Positions 50,702-59,868 of a stretch of DNA of 64,000 nucleotides are shown here, piece by piece (the stretch's first letter is position 1; every line of letters begins with the position of its first letter). The stretch lies in the NCBI GenBank assembly GCA_001940925.1, contig MSGZ01000025.1:17008-81007 (forward strand). Reading direction: 5' to 3'. Below the pieces are notes generated by a model. That model ran no database searches. It saw only the letters and a program-made list of their open reading frames with translations, and was not told the DNA's origin. A program made the position numbers and the translations under genes. This stretch comes from Ruminococcus sp. Phil11 (GTDB taxonomy: Bacteria > Bacillota > Clostridia > Oscillospirales > Ruminococcaceae).

Positions 50702-51667
50702 TTGCAGGAGAAAGAACCGGAAATGCAGGCAGAGAAAGAGAATCAGCCGGAAACGGAGCAGAACAGTCAGCCGGAGGCAGAGCAGGAAAATCTGCCCGCC
50801 GGAAAGGTCTCCGCATTCCGGAATGCGGCGGAGCAGCAGGCAAAGCTGCGCCGTGACGAGGAACTGAAGGAGCGCAAAAGGCAGAAAGCCGCCGAGGAGG
50901 CCGCCTACCGCGCACGTGAGGAATATGCAAAGGAGCTGGCAGAGGAAAAGGTCGATCTGATCCGCCTGAAGCAGGGTGTCATCACCGACAGCGACAAGGT
51001 GTTCCGCGAGGATGAAGCCCCGAAGGAATATACGATCTGGCAGCGCATCGGCAACTGGTTCTATCACGCAAAATGGTGGCTCGGCATTGCGGCGTTTGTG
51101 GTATTGCTGGGCGCATTCCTGATCTATGATTACGTGACGCGCGTCGATCCGGATTTCCGGCTGCTGCTGCTTTCGGAGAATGCGGAGTTTGAATCGGATT
51201 CCTATCTGGTCAGCGACTGGCTGGCGGGCATGGTGCCGGACTATAACGGTGACGGCAAGCAGATCGCCGAGGTGCTCTATGTGCCCGTTTCCAAGGTGAC
51301 AATGGAAATGGGCGGCACGGCGGTCGCGGCGTATAATACGCAGCTTTACGTGCAGTTCCAGAGCGATACCTGTATGCTGGTGCTGGCTGACCCGGATGCG
51401 GAGGAATATCTCCAGCCGGCGGATATGTTCGTCAGCATGAAGGATCTGTATCCGGACTGCCCGTTCGCGGAGAGCTTCCGGCTGCACATTGACAAGACGA
51501 ATTTCACGGAGCTGGCAAATGTGGAATCGGAGCTGAAAGAGGGCAGCTATCTGGCACTCCGCATCCCGGAGGAGACCATGAACAGCAAAGAGGAAATGCA
51601 GGCGGCCTATGACAAGGCCAAGGCGGTGCTCGATCAGATCGTGCCGCAGCTTACGCCGAAATCGTGA
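50702..51667 (+). CDS. Anchored protein with charged coiled-coil N-terminus
   Basis: 321 residues. TTG start at 50702 with GGGGGTGAA upstream. Residues 1-85 are Gln/Glu/Lys-rich and strongly helical (AEQQAKLRRDEELKERKRQK), then one span near 121-143 (GIAAFVVLLGAFLIYDYV) and an extracytoplasmic C-terminal domain with no family I recognise. The orientation is cytoplasmic coiled coil, outside sensor-like domain. It is followed by a strong terminator. Confidence 0.8.
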   Translation: MQEKEPEMQAEKENQPETEQNSQPEAEQENLPAGKVSAFRNAAEQQAKLRRDEELKERKRQKAAEEAAYRAREEYAKELAEEKVDLIRLKQGVITDSDKVFREDEAPKEYTIWQRIGNWFYHAKWWLGIAAFVVLLGAFLIYDYVTRVDPDFRLLLLSENAEFESDSYLVSDWLAGMVPDYNGDGKQIAEVLYVPVSKVTMEMGGTAVAAYNTQLYVQFQSDTCMLVLADPDAEEYLQPADMFVSMKDLYPDCPFAESFRLHIDKTNFTELANVESELKEGSYLALRIPEETMNSKEEMQAAYDKAKAVLDQIVPQLTPKS

Positions 51668-51670
51668 CGA

Positions 51671-51702
51671 AAAACGCAGCAGGGGAGTTCCTGCTGCGTT
51701 TT
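51671..51702. terminator. Bidirectional terminator
   Basis: 13-bp stem AAAACGCAGCAGG/CCTGCTGCGTTTT (51671-51683, 51690-51702) between convergent genes. It serves both strands. Confidence 0.92.
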
Positions 51703-51704
51703 AT

Positions 51705-52613
51705 TCAGCTGTCCAGCTTTTTCGCAATCTCTGAAATGCGTTGCATTCTGTGATGAACGCCGGAGCGCGAGAGCGGAGGACTGCACTGTGCCCCCAGATC
51801 ACTGAGGCTCGCTTCGGGATCGCGCAGTCTGGCTGCGGCGATCTCCTGCAGATTTTCCGGGAGCTGCTCTAAGCCGATCGTATCGCGGATGCGCTCGATG
51901 TCCTGCACCTGCTGCGTGCCCGCCGTGATCGTTTTGTCAATGTTGGCGAGATCACAGTTCATGCGGCGGTTCGTCTGGCTGCGGAAGCTCTTGTAGACCT
52001 GCTGTTCCGCCAGTGCCATAGACGCATTCGGTGCGCCGATATAGGTCAGTGCATCGCAGATCTGCTCGTTCTGCTTCAGATAGAGCAGCGTGCCGCCCTT
52101 GCGTACCGTTGCTTTCAGCGGGATCGTCGGCTGGATATCGGCAAGCCGTTCGCGGAGTGCCTCTGCGAGTGCCGCATCCGGCAGCAGCATTTCAAAATGA
52201 TAGCCGCGCTCGGGATCGGTCACGCTGCCGCTGATGACAAAGCATCCCGCGAGTGCCGCGGCAAATACCTTGACCGGAACGGCTGCGACGCTTTCACTGC
52301 GCGCCGTCTGCGAAATGCCGAGTGCCTTGCAGAGCGCGGCGGTTTCGGTCTGACCGCTGACCGTAAAGCACCAGACCGGCTGCTTGCCGCTTCTGCTGCG
52401 GAATTCGGTATCGTATTTCAGCTTCGGCGCGGCCTCGCGGATGAGCTGCGGGAACAGTCCTGCCAGCGCCTCGCATTCGGTCTGCAGGACGATCTCCTCT
52501 GCGGAGAACCGCCTTGTGCCGAGCAGAATGCCGGTCAGGAATGCGCGCCGCTCTGCTGCCCTGCGGATGCTGCCGCAGATCTCCTGCTTGGTCTGATTGG
52601 AAAAGGAAGTCAA
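51705..52613 (-). CDS. whiA: Sporulation/cell-division regulator WhiA
   Basis: 302 residues. An N-terminal degenerate LAGLIDADG-like region (FLTGILLGTRRFSAEE; LAGCFVISGSVTDPERGYHFE) and a C-terminal helix-turn-helix (ASLSDLGAQCSPPLSRSGVHHRM) are the WhiA layout. It starts with TTG at 52613 (MTSFSNQTKQEICG after processing), behind AAGGCGTGAG. In most Firmicutes whiA follows rapZ and yvcK; here it follows an unrelated hypothetical gene by 25 bp, so the usual cluster is broken up. Confidence 0.92.
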   Translation of the reverse strand: MTSFSNQTKQEICGSIRRAAERRAFLTGILLGTRRFSAEEIVLQTECEALAGLFPQLIREAAPKLKYDTEFRSRSGKQPVWCFTVSGQTETAALCKALGISQTARSESVAAVPVKVFAAALAGCFVISGSVTDPERGYHFEMLLPDAALAEALRERLADIQPTIPLKATVRKGGTLLYLKQNEQICDALTYIGAPNASMALAEQQVYKSFRSQTNRRMNCDLANIDKTITAGTQQVQDIERIRDTIGLEQLPENLQEIAAARLRDPEASLSDLGAQCSPPLSRSGVHHRMQRISEIAKKLDS

Positions 52614-52638
52614 AGCTTCTCACGCCTTTCACATGGGA

Positions 52639-53502
52639 TTATCGCCCGTAGCGTGCAAGAAACGCCTTCTGTTGTGCGCGGCGTCTTGCAATGCGGCTCT
52701 GCACCCAGATCTCGTAGGGCATCCAGCGCGGGTCTTTTTCCGCACAGGAATCGTCTACGCCGTCGGTGCTGTATGTGAAGATATAGCCGCCGTCGTAGAT
52801 CTCAAATTCGATCTCGCGCAGCGTTTCTCCGGTGTAGCCGTCGATCCGGCCGTCTGCCGTATACAGATGCTCTGTATCCGCATCCAGACCGCCCGGAACA
52901 GCCGATTTCCGGATATTGTTCAGATAGTACGTGACGCCGTCGGCGTCATTCAGGATATAGCTCTTGCCGGAGGGATCCGGGTCATCGTGCAGGCCGCCGT
53001 CGTCAATGATCTCGGCGTCCGCGATCGTGACAAGCTCAAAATCGCCGTAGGTCTTTTTCTGCCATTTCGGCTCCTTCATCTCGGGGGCGGGAACTTCGTC
53101 AAAGTCGTCCGCCGTCAGATGCAGCGCGCCGATCGCGGAAAAAATCTCCGCCTTGGTTTCTGCCGCTGCGGGCGTGATCCATGCCGCATCGGAAAGCGGC
53201 GAACCGCCCTTCCATGCATCCCAGTCCTTCCGCATCGCAAGACGTTCCGCATAGCTTTCGCCGAGCGCGAGCGATTTTTCATCGAGATACGTATAAAACA
53301 CATGGTACTGCAGCACCACGAACAGGCAGTTCACGAACAGCGCGAGCGTCTCGCTGTCCGGTTCCTCTGCCAGAAACGCCTGCATTGCCTTGTCGATCTC
53401 CTGCTCCGCTGCCTGCTTGTCGCCGCGGTGCAGTGCGCCGGAGACCGTTTCCAGATCGCAGTATTCCGCGATCAGCTCCTCCGGCCGGATACCCATTGCC
53501 AT
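52639..53502 (-). CDS. Hypothetical protein upstream of whiA
   Basis: 287 residues, soluble, acidic. N-terminal half helical (AEQEIDKAMQAFLAEEPDSE), C-terminal half beta-rich (IEFEIYDGGYIFTYSTDG) with a basic end (RIARRRAQQKAF). No family recognised. GGAGG eight bases upstream picks ATG 53502. A consensus promoter lies at 53535-53563, and the operon continues into whiA. Confidence 0.78.
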   Translation of the reverse strand: MAMGIRPEELIAEYCDLETVSGALHRGDKQAAEQEIDKAMQAFLAEEPDSETLALFVNCLFVVLQYHVFYTYLDEKSLALGESYAERLAMRKDWDAWKGGSPLSDAAWITPAAAETKAEIFSAIGALHLTADDFDEVPAPEMKEPKWQKKTYGDFELVTIADAEIIDDGGLHDDPDPSGKSYILNDADGVTYYLNNIRKSAVPGGLDADTEHLYTADGRIDGYTGETLREIEFEIYDGGYIFTYSTDGVDDSCAEKDPRWMPYEIWVQSRIARRRAQQKAFLARYGR

Positions 53503-53534
53503 AGTCAAGTCCTCCGTTTTTCTGAATTGTATTC

Positions 53535-53563
53535 ATTATAACACAGTTGCAGGGGAATGTCAA
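53535..53563 (-). promoter_or_regulatory. Sigma-A promoter of the hypothetical-whiA operon
   Basis: On the minus strand TTGACA (53563-53558), 17 bp, TATAAT (53540-53535). Confidence 0.88.
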
Positions 53564-53860
53564 TCGGGCGGATTCCTTAGGAGTGGGTAATCGGGAAGTT
53601 TATCACTTCGTATCCGGCGATGTCAAATCAAAAGTTTTGGTCAAGCTTTTTTAAAAGCTTGCAGGTTCTTAGGGCGGAGCCCTAAGTCGCGCTCCGCAGA
53701 GCGCGAAACTCCCCCAGCGTGCAAAGAGCTAGACGGGCTTGGGGGCCTGCGATAGAGGCCCCCATTTTTAAATAGTATCCGCGAAGCGGATACCTTTTTA
53801 TTCATTATTCATCAAGTCTGCACTTTATCCATACCATGCTTTGCAAAAAATTGAAAATGC
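53564..53860. repeat. Gene-free interval with five consecutive hairpins
   Basis: Perfect stems at 53643-53660, 53668-53686, 53688-53705, 53741-53763 and 53775-53793. The last two are followed by ATTTTT and CTTTTT, so they could terminate transcription. No gene is visible. The GTATCCGC-GAA-GCGGATAC unit resembles GGTATCGCTTCGCGATG at 24803, so these look like related dispersed elements. Confidence 0.75.
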
Positions 53861-53891
53861 TGTGACGCACCGCATTCTTTTTCTGTCGTAA
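53861..53891 (+). promoter_or_regulatory. Candidate ECF-sigma (autoregulatory) promoter
   Basis: TGTGAC (53861-53866), 18 bp, GTCGTAAA (53885-53892), 45 bp before the sigma gene. Same arrangement as 13371-13401. ECF sigma genes commonly transcribe themselves from such a site. Confidence 0.55.
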
Positions 53892-53936
53892 AGGATAGAG
53901 GGACCTCAGAAGTCAAAACATAAGGAGTGAAACCGT

Positions 53937-54503
53937 ATGCAGAACATAGCCGACGACCAGATCATCGCGCTGTATTTCCGCCGCGATCAGCAGGCCATTG
54001 CGCATACCGAGAAAAAATACGGCGGGCTCTGCCAGAGCATCGCGAAATGCATTCTGGGCAGCCGCGAGGACGCGGAGGAATGTGTCAATGACGCACTGTT
54101 CAAGCTGTGGGAGGCGATCCCGCCTGCCAAGCCGCAGAATCTGGCGGCATTCCTGACCGTGACCGTCCGGAATATGGCGTGCAACCGCAGAGCACAGAAA
54201 AAAGCTGCCAAGCGCGGCGGCGGAGAAGTCGCAGTCGCGCTCAGTGAAATTGAAGAAGTGCTCGCCTCACAGGATAACCCGGAGGCGGAGTTCGATGCCC
54301 GCGCGGTCTCCGAGGAGCTGAACAGCTTTCTCGGCGATCTGCCGGCTGAAACAAGAGTGATGTTCGTGCTGCGGTACTGGAGCAATCTCAGCATCAAGGA
54401 GATCGCAGACAAGTGCGGGGTCAGTCAGAGCAAGGTCAAAATGACGCTGCTGCGTACCCGCAACAATCTGAAGGAGCATCTGGATAAGGAGGGATTGCTG
54501 TGA
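53937..54503 (+). CDS. ECF-type RNA polymerase sigma factor (copy 1)
   Basis: 188 residues with sigma region 2 (DAEECVNDALFKLWEAIPP; LAAFLTVTVRNMACNRRAQK) and region 4 (RVMFVLRYWSNLSIKEIADKCGVSQSKVKMTLLRTRNNL). A linker of about 40 residues joins them. AAGGAGTG precedes the ATG. The stop codon overlaps the GTG start of the membrane partner, so the two are translated together as a sigma/anti-sigma pair. Nearly identical to the sigma factor at 56492. Confidence 0.92.
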   Translation: MQNIADDQIIALYFRRDQQAIAHTEKKYGGLCQSIAKCILGSREDAEECVNDALFKLWEAIPPAKPQNLAAFLTVTVRNMACNRRAQKKAAKRGGGEVAVALSEIEEVLASQDNPEAEFDARAVSEELNSFLGDLPAETRVMFVLRYWSNLSIKEIADKCGVSQSKVKMTLLRTRNNLKEHLDKEGLL

Positions 54504-54600
54504 AAGAGCAGGATTATATGAATATTATGGGTGCAATTCGCGGCGAGTATCTTGAGGAGGCTGTCTCGTGGGACGGCTCCGAACGCCGCAGGATCCGGCA
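54058..54600 (+). repeat. Near-identical duplicated block, copy 1 (copy 2 at 56613-57155)
   Basis: From the middle of the sigma gene to the start of the membrane span codons, the two copies (constant offset 2555) differ at only a handful of bases, silent sites included. The flanking regions have diverged strongly. Confidence 0.9.
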
Positions 54601-56458
54601 GATCCGGAGAATGACCGTCAGCTTCGGCGCGGTCGCGGCTGCCCTTGCGGTCGTCATCGGCATGATCGCATATAAGGCAAATAAAGACAGAATTGAGATC
54701 GCCAATTCCGTACCGGAAAGCAGCATCGTCAGCACACCGGATGAGAGCAGTCAGGTTCCTGTCATCGAGCAGGAGACCAATCTGTTCGGCGGTCACGGTG
54801 AGCTGCGCCGTGTGAAGGATGCGCGCGGCGACATTTTCTATGACGATGAATACGTCTATATGGGGACGAACAAGGTATCGCTGCTGCAGAGCGGCAAATA
54901 TATCCCGATGGATGACAGCGAGATCCCGAAGGGTCTGATGTCTGACGGGAAAACGCTGTTCCGGCTGCATGACGGAAAGCTGTTTGAAACGGACAGCTAC
55001 GGCAATGAGACCGAACTGATGAACCTCGCGGATTATCAGCTCCCGAATGCAGGGGAAAACGCACAGATCCTGATCGCGAAGAAGATCAGCAGCCAGATGC
55101 TGGTGATCCTTTACGGTCAGCCGGACTGGTCGGCTGCAGAGTATCTGGTCGTTGACCTGCAGAACAAACAGGTGCTGAAAATGAAGCAGGGGCTCAGCGG
55201 ACTGACAGAGATCAGCGAGACAAGCTTCTATGCACTGGATTATACGGACGGTTCGCTGTACCGGATCTCGCTGAATAACGGCGAGCTGCTGGAAGAAAAT
55301 GTGCTCGGTCCGATCTATCAGCAGGAAGATACGCCGGTCGGCGTCGAATCCGCAAAGCTGGACGGCAAGCAGCTGTATATGATCGTCCGGGATGAAACCT
55401 ACAGCGGCGGCGAGCCTGCAGCACGGCATGTTGTCCGTGATCTTGCGACCGGAAAAATGGCGGAAACGGAGTTCCCGCAGAATCAGAATGCGTATCTTGG
55501 TTCGGCGCTGATCCGCACGGGCGTTGAGGACGGCAGGCTGGCTGCATACAGAAGCAACCCCGATCTTTCCAATGAAATGCGGATCCTGTATCTGCCGTTT
55601 GCAGATTACATTGACACGCAGACCTACGGAACGCCCGACCTGCGGCTCGGGGGAATGCTCTTTGAATCGGCGGAGCTGGTGATCCTGAATCTGCCGGTCA
55701 CCGACAGTGAAGGCAGACAGATCCCGACGCTGCACGGCGAGGAAGAGGTCATCATTGACCTCAGAACCGGCAAAACCGTGTTCACCGGCCGGAATTACGA
55801 TGACGGCACCGAACCGGAAGCCGTGACCGCTGCACCTGTTACCGTGACGGCTGCAGCGACAACAGGCACGACTGCCCTGACGACGGAGACCTCCGCTGTG
55901 ACGACCGCTGTGACAACGGAATCCATGACAGAGGAGCAGCGCAAGTCGCTTGCCATGGAACTGATCTACGCTTACTGCAATGCGTATGAGAGCTATGCGC
56001 TCGGCTGCTCGAACGATCTTGACCCCAATGATGTCAGGAAGGACGGCAACGGTAATATTCAATACTGCCGCGTGACAATCTTCAATTCAATCGCAGAGGT
56101 CAGGCAGGCAATCGCAAAAGCTGCGGCCGGTGACGCTTATGACCAGATGATCGCAATGATGGAAGACATCGAACCTATGCCGATCTACCGCGAGTTTGAC
56201 GGCAAGCTGTATTCGTCCGTCATGGGCAAGGGCGCGGAGTTCCAGGAATGGCTCTGGGATACCATGACGATCGAAAGCGTCTCGGAGAACAGCTTTGAGG
56301 TCACAGTGAAGGAGGAAAGTTACGCCGGAATGATCAATATTCATCACTTTACATTCATCGATCTTCAGGACGGAACGAAGAACAGCTGGCGTGTCAGCAG
56401 CCGGATCACCGATTATACCGAAAAAACACTTTCCGGCGAACCTGTGAGCTTGAGCTGA
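54500..56458 (+). CDS. Membrane anti-sigma-like regulator with extracellular sensor (partner 1)
   Basis: 652 residues. A cytoplasmic segment of about 38 residues (MKEQDYMNIMGAIRGEYLEE) carries the presumed sigma-binding part. One span at about 39-58 follows, then a large outside domain with repeating beta strands (possible propeller: DGKTLFRLHDGKLFETDSYG), a Thr-rich spacer near 445-480, and a C-terminal alpha/beta domain. It starts at GTG 54500. No zinc anti-sigma motif is visible, so the assignment rests on topology and coupling to the sigma gene. Confidence 0.75.
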   Translation: MKEQDYMNIMGAIRGEYLEEAVSWDGSERRRIRQIRRMTVSFGAVAAALAVVIGMIAYKANKDRIEIANSVPESSIVSTPDESSQVPVIEQETNLFGGHGELRRVKDARGDIFYDDEYVYMGTNKVSLLQSGKYIPMDDSEIPKGLMSDGKTLFRLHDGKLFETDSYGNETELMNLADYQLPNAGENAQILIAKKISSQMLVILYGQPDWSAAEYLVVDLQNKQVLKMKQGLSGLTEISETSFYALDYTDGSLYRISLNNGELLEENVLGPIYQQEDTPVGVESAKLDGKQLYMIVRDETYSGGEPAARHVVRDLATGKMAETEFPQNQNAYLGSALIRTGVEDGRLAAYRSNPDLSNEMRILYLPFADYIDTQTYGTPDLRLGGMLFESAELVILNLPVTDSEGRQIPTLHGEEEVIIDLRTGKTVFTGRNYDDGTEPEAVTAAPVTVTAAATTGTTALTTETSAVTTAVTTESMTEEQRKSLAMELIYAYCNAYESYALGCSNDLDPNDVRKDGNGNIQYCRVTIFNSIAEVRQAIAKAAAGDAYDQMIAMMEDIEPMPIYREFDGKLYSSVMGKGAEFQEWLWDTMTIESVSENSFEVTVKEESYAGMINIHHFTFIDLQDGTKNSWRVSSRITDYTEKTLSGEPVSLS

Positions 56459-56491
56459 GCCCGGTATCATTACATCAAAGGAGTGAAACGT

Positions 56492-57058
56492 ATGCATACG
56501 ATCGCAGACGATCAGATTATTGCACTGTACTTTGACCGCGATCAGCAGGCCATTGCGCATACCGAGAAAAAGTACGGCAGCCTCTGCCAGAGCATTGCAA
56601 AGTGCATTCTCGGCAGCCGCGAGGACGCGGAGGAATGTGTCAATGACGCACTGTTCAAGCTGTGGGAGGCGATCCCGCCTGCCAAGCCGCAGAATCTGGC
56701 GGCATTCCTGACCGTGACCGTCCGGAATATGGCGTGCAACCGCAGAGCACAGAAAAAAGCTGCCAAGCGCGGCGGCGGAGAAGTCGCAGTTGCGCTCAGT
56801 GAAATTGAAGAAGTGCTCGCCTCACAGGATAACCCTGAGGCGGAGCTCGATGCCCGCGCGGTCTCCGAGGAGCTGAACAGCTTTCTCGGCGATCTGCCGG
56901 CTGAAACAAGAGTGATGTTCGTGCTGCGGTACTGGAGCAATCTCAGCATCAAGGAGATCGCAGACAAGTGCGGGGTCAGTCAGAGCAAGGTCAAGATGAC
57001 GCTGCTGCGTACCCGCAACAATCTGAAGGAGCATCTCGGAAAGGAGGGATTGCTGTGA
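56492..57058 (+). CDS. ECF-type RNA polymerase sigma factor (copy 2)
   Basis: 188 residues, differing from copy 1 mainly in the first 40 residues (MHTIADDQIIALYFDRDQ) and at a few other sites. Regions 2 and 4 are otherwise the same residue for residue, including the promoter-recognition helix GVSQSKVKMTLLRT, so both should read the same promoters. AAAGGAGTG lies before ATG 56492. No separate promoter is visible in the 33 bp after partner 1, so all four genes may form one operon. Confidence 0.92.
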   Translation: MHTIADDQIIALYFDRDQQAIAHTEKKYGSLCQSIAKCILGSREDAEECVNDALFKLWEAIPPAKPQNLAAFLTVTVRNMACNRRAQKKAAKRGGGEVAVALSEIEEVLASQDNPEAELDARAVSEELNSFLGDLPAETRVMFVLRYWSNLSIKEIADKCGVSQSKVKMTLLRTRNNLKEHLGKEGLL

Positions 57059-57155
57059 AAGAGCAGGATTATATGAATATTATGGGTGCAATTCGCGGCG
57101 AGTATCTTGAGGAGGCTGTCTCGTGGGACGGCTCCGAACGCCGCAGGATCCGGCA
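56613..57155 (+). repeat. Near-identical duplicated block, copy 2
   Basis: Counterpart of 54058-54600. Examples of the few differences: GTCGCG/GTTGCG, GAGTTC/GAGCTC and CTGGATAAG/CTCGGAAAG near the sigma gene end. Confidence 0.9.
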
Positions 57156-59631
57156 GATACGCAGAATGACGGTCAGCTTCGGTGCGGTCGCGGCAGCCCT
57201 TGCGGTTGTTGTCGGTATGATCGCTTATAAGGCGAACAGAGACAAGATCGACACTGCAAATTCCGATACCGAAAGCAGTTTGGTCGAAGATCCCGAAACA
57301 ACGGAGAATCTCTACGGCGGACACGGCGCGCTGCGCCAGATGACCGGCAATTACGGCACGGCCTGCTATGACGATGAGAATGTCTATTCGGGCGATGCGA
57401 AATGGTCCGTCAAAAGCGGCGGCAAGGTGACCTATATGAGCGAGGACGAGATCCCGGACGGCCTGTTCATGGACGGCAAACACCTGCTGCGCCTGCATGA
57501 CGGCAGGATCTTTGAGACGGACAGCTTCGGTAAAGAGACCGAGCTTGTTGACATCGAAGCATTCCAGTTCCCGATGCAGATCGAACCGGAACGGATCGTC
57601 AAGCTGCGGAAGCTCGGCGAACGTCTGCTCTGCATGGATTACGACGAGAACGCGCAGTATCCGACGCTGCTGATCGCAGACCTCTCAAACAAGGTCGTTT
57701 ATCAGCAGGATGACCCGACCTGCTGTACGCTGTTCCCGGACGGCGATACAAGCTACTATGCATTCAACTCCGTTACCGGAACACTGGTGCATTATGCGCT
57801 GAAGAACGGCTCTCTGACCGGCGAACAGCTCTGGGATGCCGATGAGGCATATTTTGCCTGCAATGCGGCTGCCGTGCAGGACGGCTGTCTGTATCTGACG
57901 GCGAAAAAGAACGACGGCAATTACGAGAACCCGGACGATGCGCCGGAGCGTTATCTGGTCGTGGATCTGAGCAGCGGGCAGCTCCGGACGGATGCTGTGC
58001 TTGCGCCGGATGCGCGTTCCTATATCGGAACGGCATTTTACACGGCGGAGATCAAGAACGGCGTATTCTGCGTATACAGAAATGCGTTCACCGATACGGA
58101 TCCGGAAGGCGGGAAGCCCGTGTTTTCGGTGCCGGTTGATCAGTATTTTGACACGGAACGCTACGGAATGCCGCAGATGCCGGATTTCCTGAGCATTTAC
58201 GAATCGGAAGAAATGATGATCGTGTATCTGCCGATGACGTCGGACGGTGTTCCGCGCCCCTCGAAGCACGGCGAAGAGGGTGCGATGATCGACCTGAAAA
58301 CCGGAAAGGTGCTGTACTTCGGTGAGAATTACAATTACAGCACGCCGGATGACAGCAGCAGCCCTGCGGAAACGGTTTCTGCGACTTCCGTGCGCGGCGG
58401 TACCGGTACGGATGTGACCGGAACAACCGTGAACGGAACCGGAACGGAGACAACGGCGTATCCTGCACAGACGACTGCTTCCGCTGCAGCGTTTACCGTA
58501 GAAGCCGGGCACAATGTCTTTGGCGGAACCGGCTTCCTTCATGTGATTGACGGCACATACTGGATGGATGACAACGAGTTCTATGAGACAGCACAGTCCG
58601 GAACCCGTTTCACACTGGACCAGAACAACATTCTGCGATCGGCCGGCAGCATCTGCCGGAAGAACGGGTGCAGGCATGACAATGAAAGCTGCCCGATTTT
58701 CCATTACAATTTCGAGGGTATCCGCTCGAATCCGAACAGTGACGCTTATGACGGACAGAATGTGAGTCTGGTACCCGGTACGCTGTCTTTGAATGAGCTC
58801 TTTGTGCAGCGCGGTACAAAGCTGTTCCTTGTGGACGGAAATACCGGTGCGGAAACGCTCTGGATCGACGTAAAGCCGTTCGGCGGCCTGAACTTCGGCG
58901 ACAAGGACCTGAAAATCAACAGGGTGACCAGTGTGCGCGGCGCGAAATATATCGACATCGGAAAATATCTGCTGAGCTGCAGCGTCAGTCTGGATGTACC
59001 GGGCGTGGATCCGGATGCGACCTATCTGCTCCTTGCTGACCGCAGAAGCGGCACGCAGAAGCTTGTCAGTATGCCCGGACCGGAAGGCTTTGACCGTGAT
59101 ATGCTCATGTGGGGAGACTGGTGTCAGGACCTTGCAGAAAACGGGGATATCTATGTGCTTCAGAATAACAGTACGCTGGTGCGCTTTGATACCGATCTGA
59201 ACAGACTCGGCAGCTATCCGATCCCTGCAGCGGCCGATGCGCTGCCCTGCAGCAGAGCGTGGTGTGTGGTACGGAATGTCATGTGGTATCTGAATGCCAA
59301 AGATCAGTGGTGCAGCTTTGACCTGAATTCCCGCGCTGTTACGGTTGTAAAGGAACAGACGGGTATCTCCTTCCATGAGTTGGGCACGCCGGAGTGCTTC
59401 TTCCATTCTGAAACAGGTCTGTTCTTTGCCAAGAAGGGGGCAGAGCTGATGATGTTCCGATACGATATGGCAAACAGCGAAATGACAGGTATCCCTTGCT
59501 GGGGTTTGCTGTTCCGGCAGAACGTCAATCTGTTTAACGGCACATTCTTCGGTGTTGATGCCGACGGCCCTTCCGGTCAGACAGTATTCTTCAATTTCCA
59601 GACCCCTGAATGGACGCCGACAATGTTTTGA
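57055..59631 (+). CDS. Membrane anti-sigma-like regulator with doubled extracellular sensor (partner 2)
   Basis: 858 residues. The first 60 are almost identical to partner 1 (cytoplasmic segment and membrane span), then the outside part diverges. The first sensor domain runs to about 450. A Thr/Gly-rich spacer at about 455-485 leads to a second sensor-like domain (from GHNVFGGTGFLHVIDG) with the cysteine set CRKNGCRHDNESCP near 535, a motif seen in many uncharacterised clostridial surface lipoproteins. GTG 57055 overlaps the sigma stop. Confidence 0.75.
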   Translation: MKEQDYMNIMGAIRGEYLEEAVSWDGSERRRIRQIRRMTVSFGAVAAALAVVVGMIAYKANRDKIDTANSDTESSLVEDPETTENLYGGHGALRQMTGNYGTACYDDENVYSGDAKWSVKSGGKVTYMSEDEIPDGLFMDGKHLLRLHDGRIFETDSFGKETELVDIEAFQFPMQIEPERIVKLRKLGERLLCMDYDENAQYPTLLIADLSNKVVYQQDDPTCCTLFPDGDTSYYAFNSVTGTLVHYALKNGSLTGEQLWDADEAYFACNAAAVQDGCLYLTAKKNDGNYENPDDAPERYLVVDLSSGQLRTDAVLAPDARSYIGTAFYTAEIKNGVFCVYRNAFTDTDPEGGKPVFSVPVDQYFDTERYGMPQMPDFLSIYESEEMMIVYLPMTSDGVPRPSKHGEEGAMIDLKTGKVLYFGENYNYSTPDDSSSPAETVSATSVRGGTGTDVTGTTVNGTGTETTAYPAQTTASAAAFTVEAGHNVFGGTGFLHVIDGTYWMDDNEFYETAQSGTRFTLDQNNILRSAGSICRKNGCRHDNESCPIFHYNFEGIRSNPNSDAYDGQNVSLVPGTLSLNELFVQRGTKLFLVDGNTGAETLWIDVKPFGGLNFGDKDLKINRVTSVRGAKYIDIGKYLLSCSVSLDVPGVDPDATYLLLADRRSGTQKLVSMPGPEGFDRDMLMWGDWCQDLAENGDIYVLQNNSTLVRFDTDLNRLGSYPIPAAADALPCSRAWCVVRNVMWYLNAKDQWCSFDLNSRAVTVVKEQTGISFHELGTPECFFHSETGLFFAKKGAELMMFRYDMANSEMTGIPCWGLLFRQNVNLFNGTFFGVDADGPSGQTVFFNFQTPEWTPTMF

Positions 59632-59782
59632 TTACGCTTTCCTGATTATTTCATGATATACGCAGAGGGGCGCTCCGTTACGGGTGGCGCCTTTTCTGCA
59701 CTTTATGATTGTGCAGTCTGACAGCTTTACCAAATTTTTGCCGCTTTCCGTTTGCTGATTTGTGAGAATCTGACCGGATATC

Positions 59783-59811
59783 TTGATTTTTTTGTGCATT
59801 TGTGATATAAT
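59783..59811 (+). promoter_or_regulatory. Sigma-A promoter of the mannanase gene
   Basis: TTGATT (59783-59788), 17 bp, TATAAT (59806-59811). Confidence 0.8.
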
Positions 59812-59868
59812 CAGAGTGCGGACGGCGGAACGGGCACCGCCTTCTGCATGAGGAAAGGGGTATTCAAT

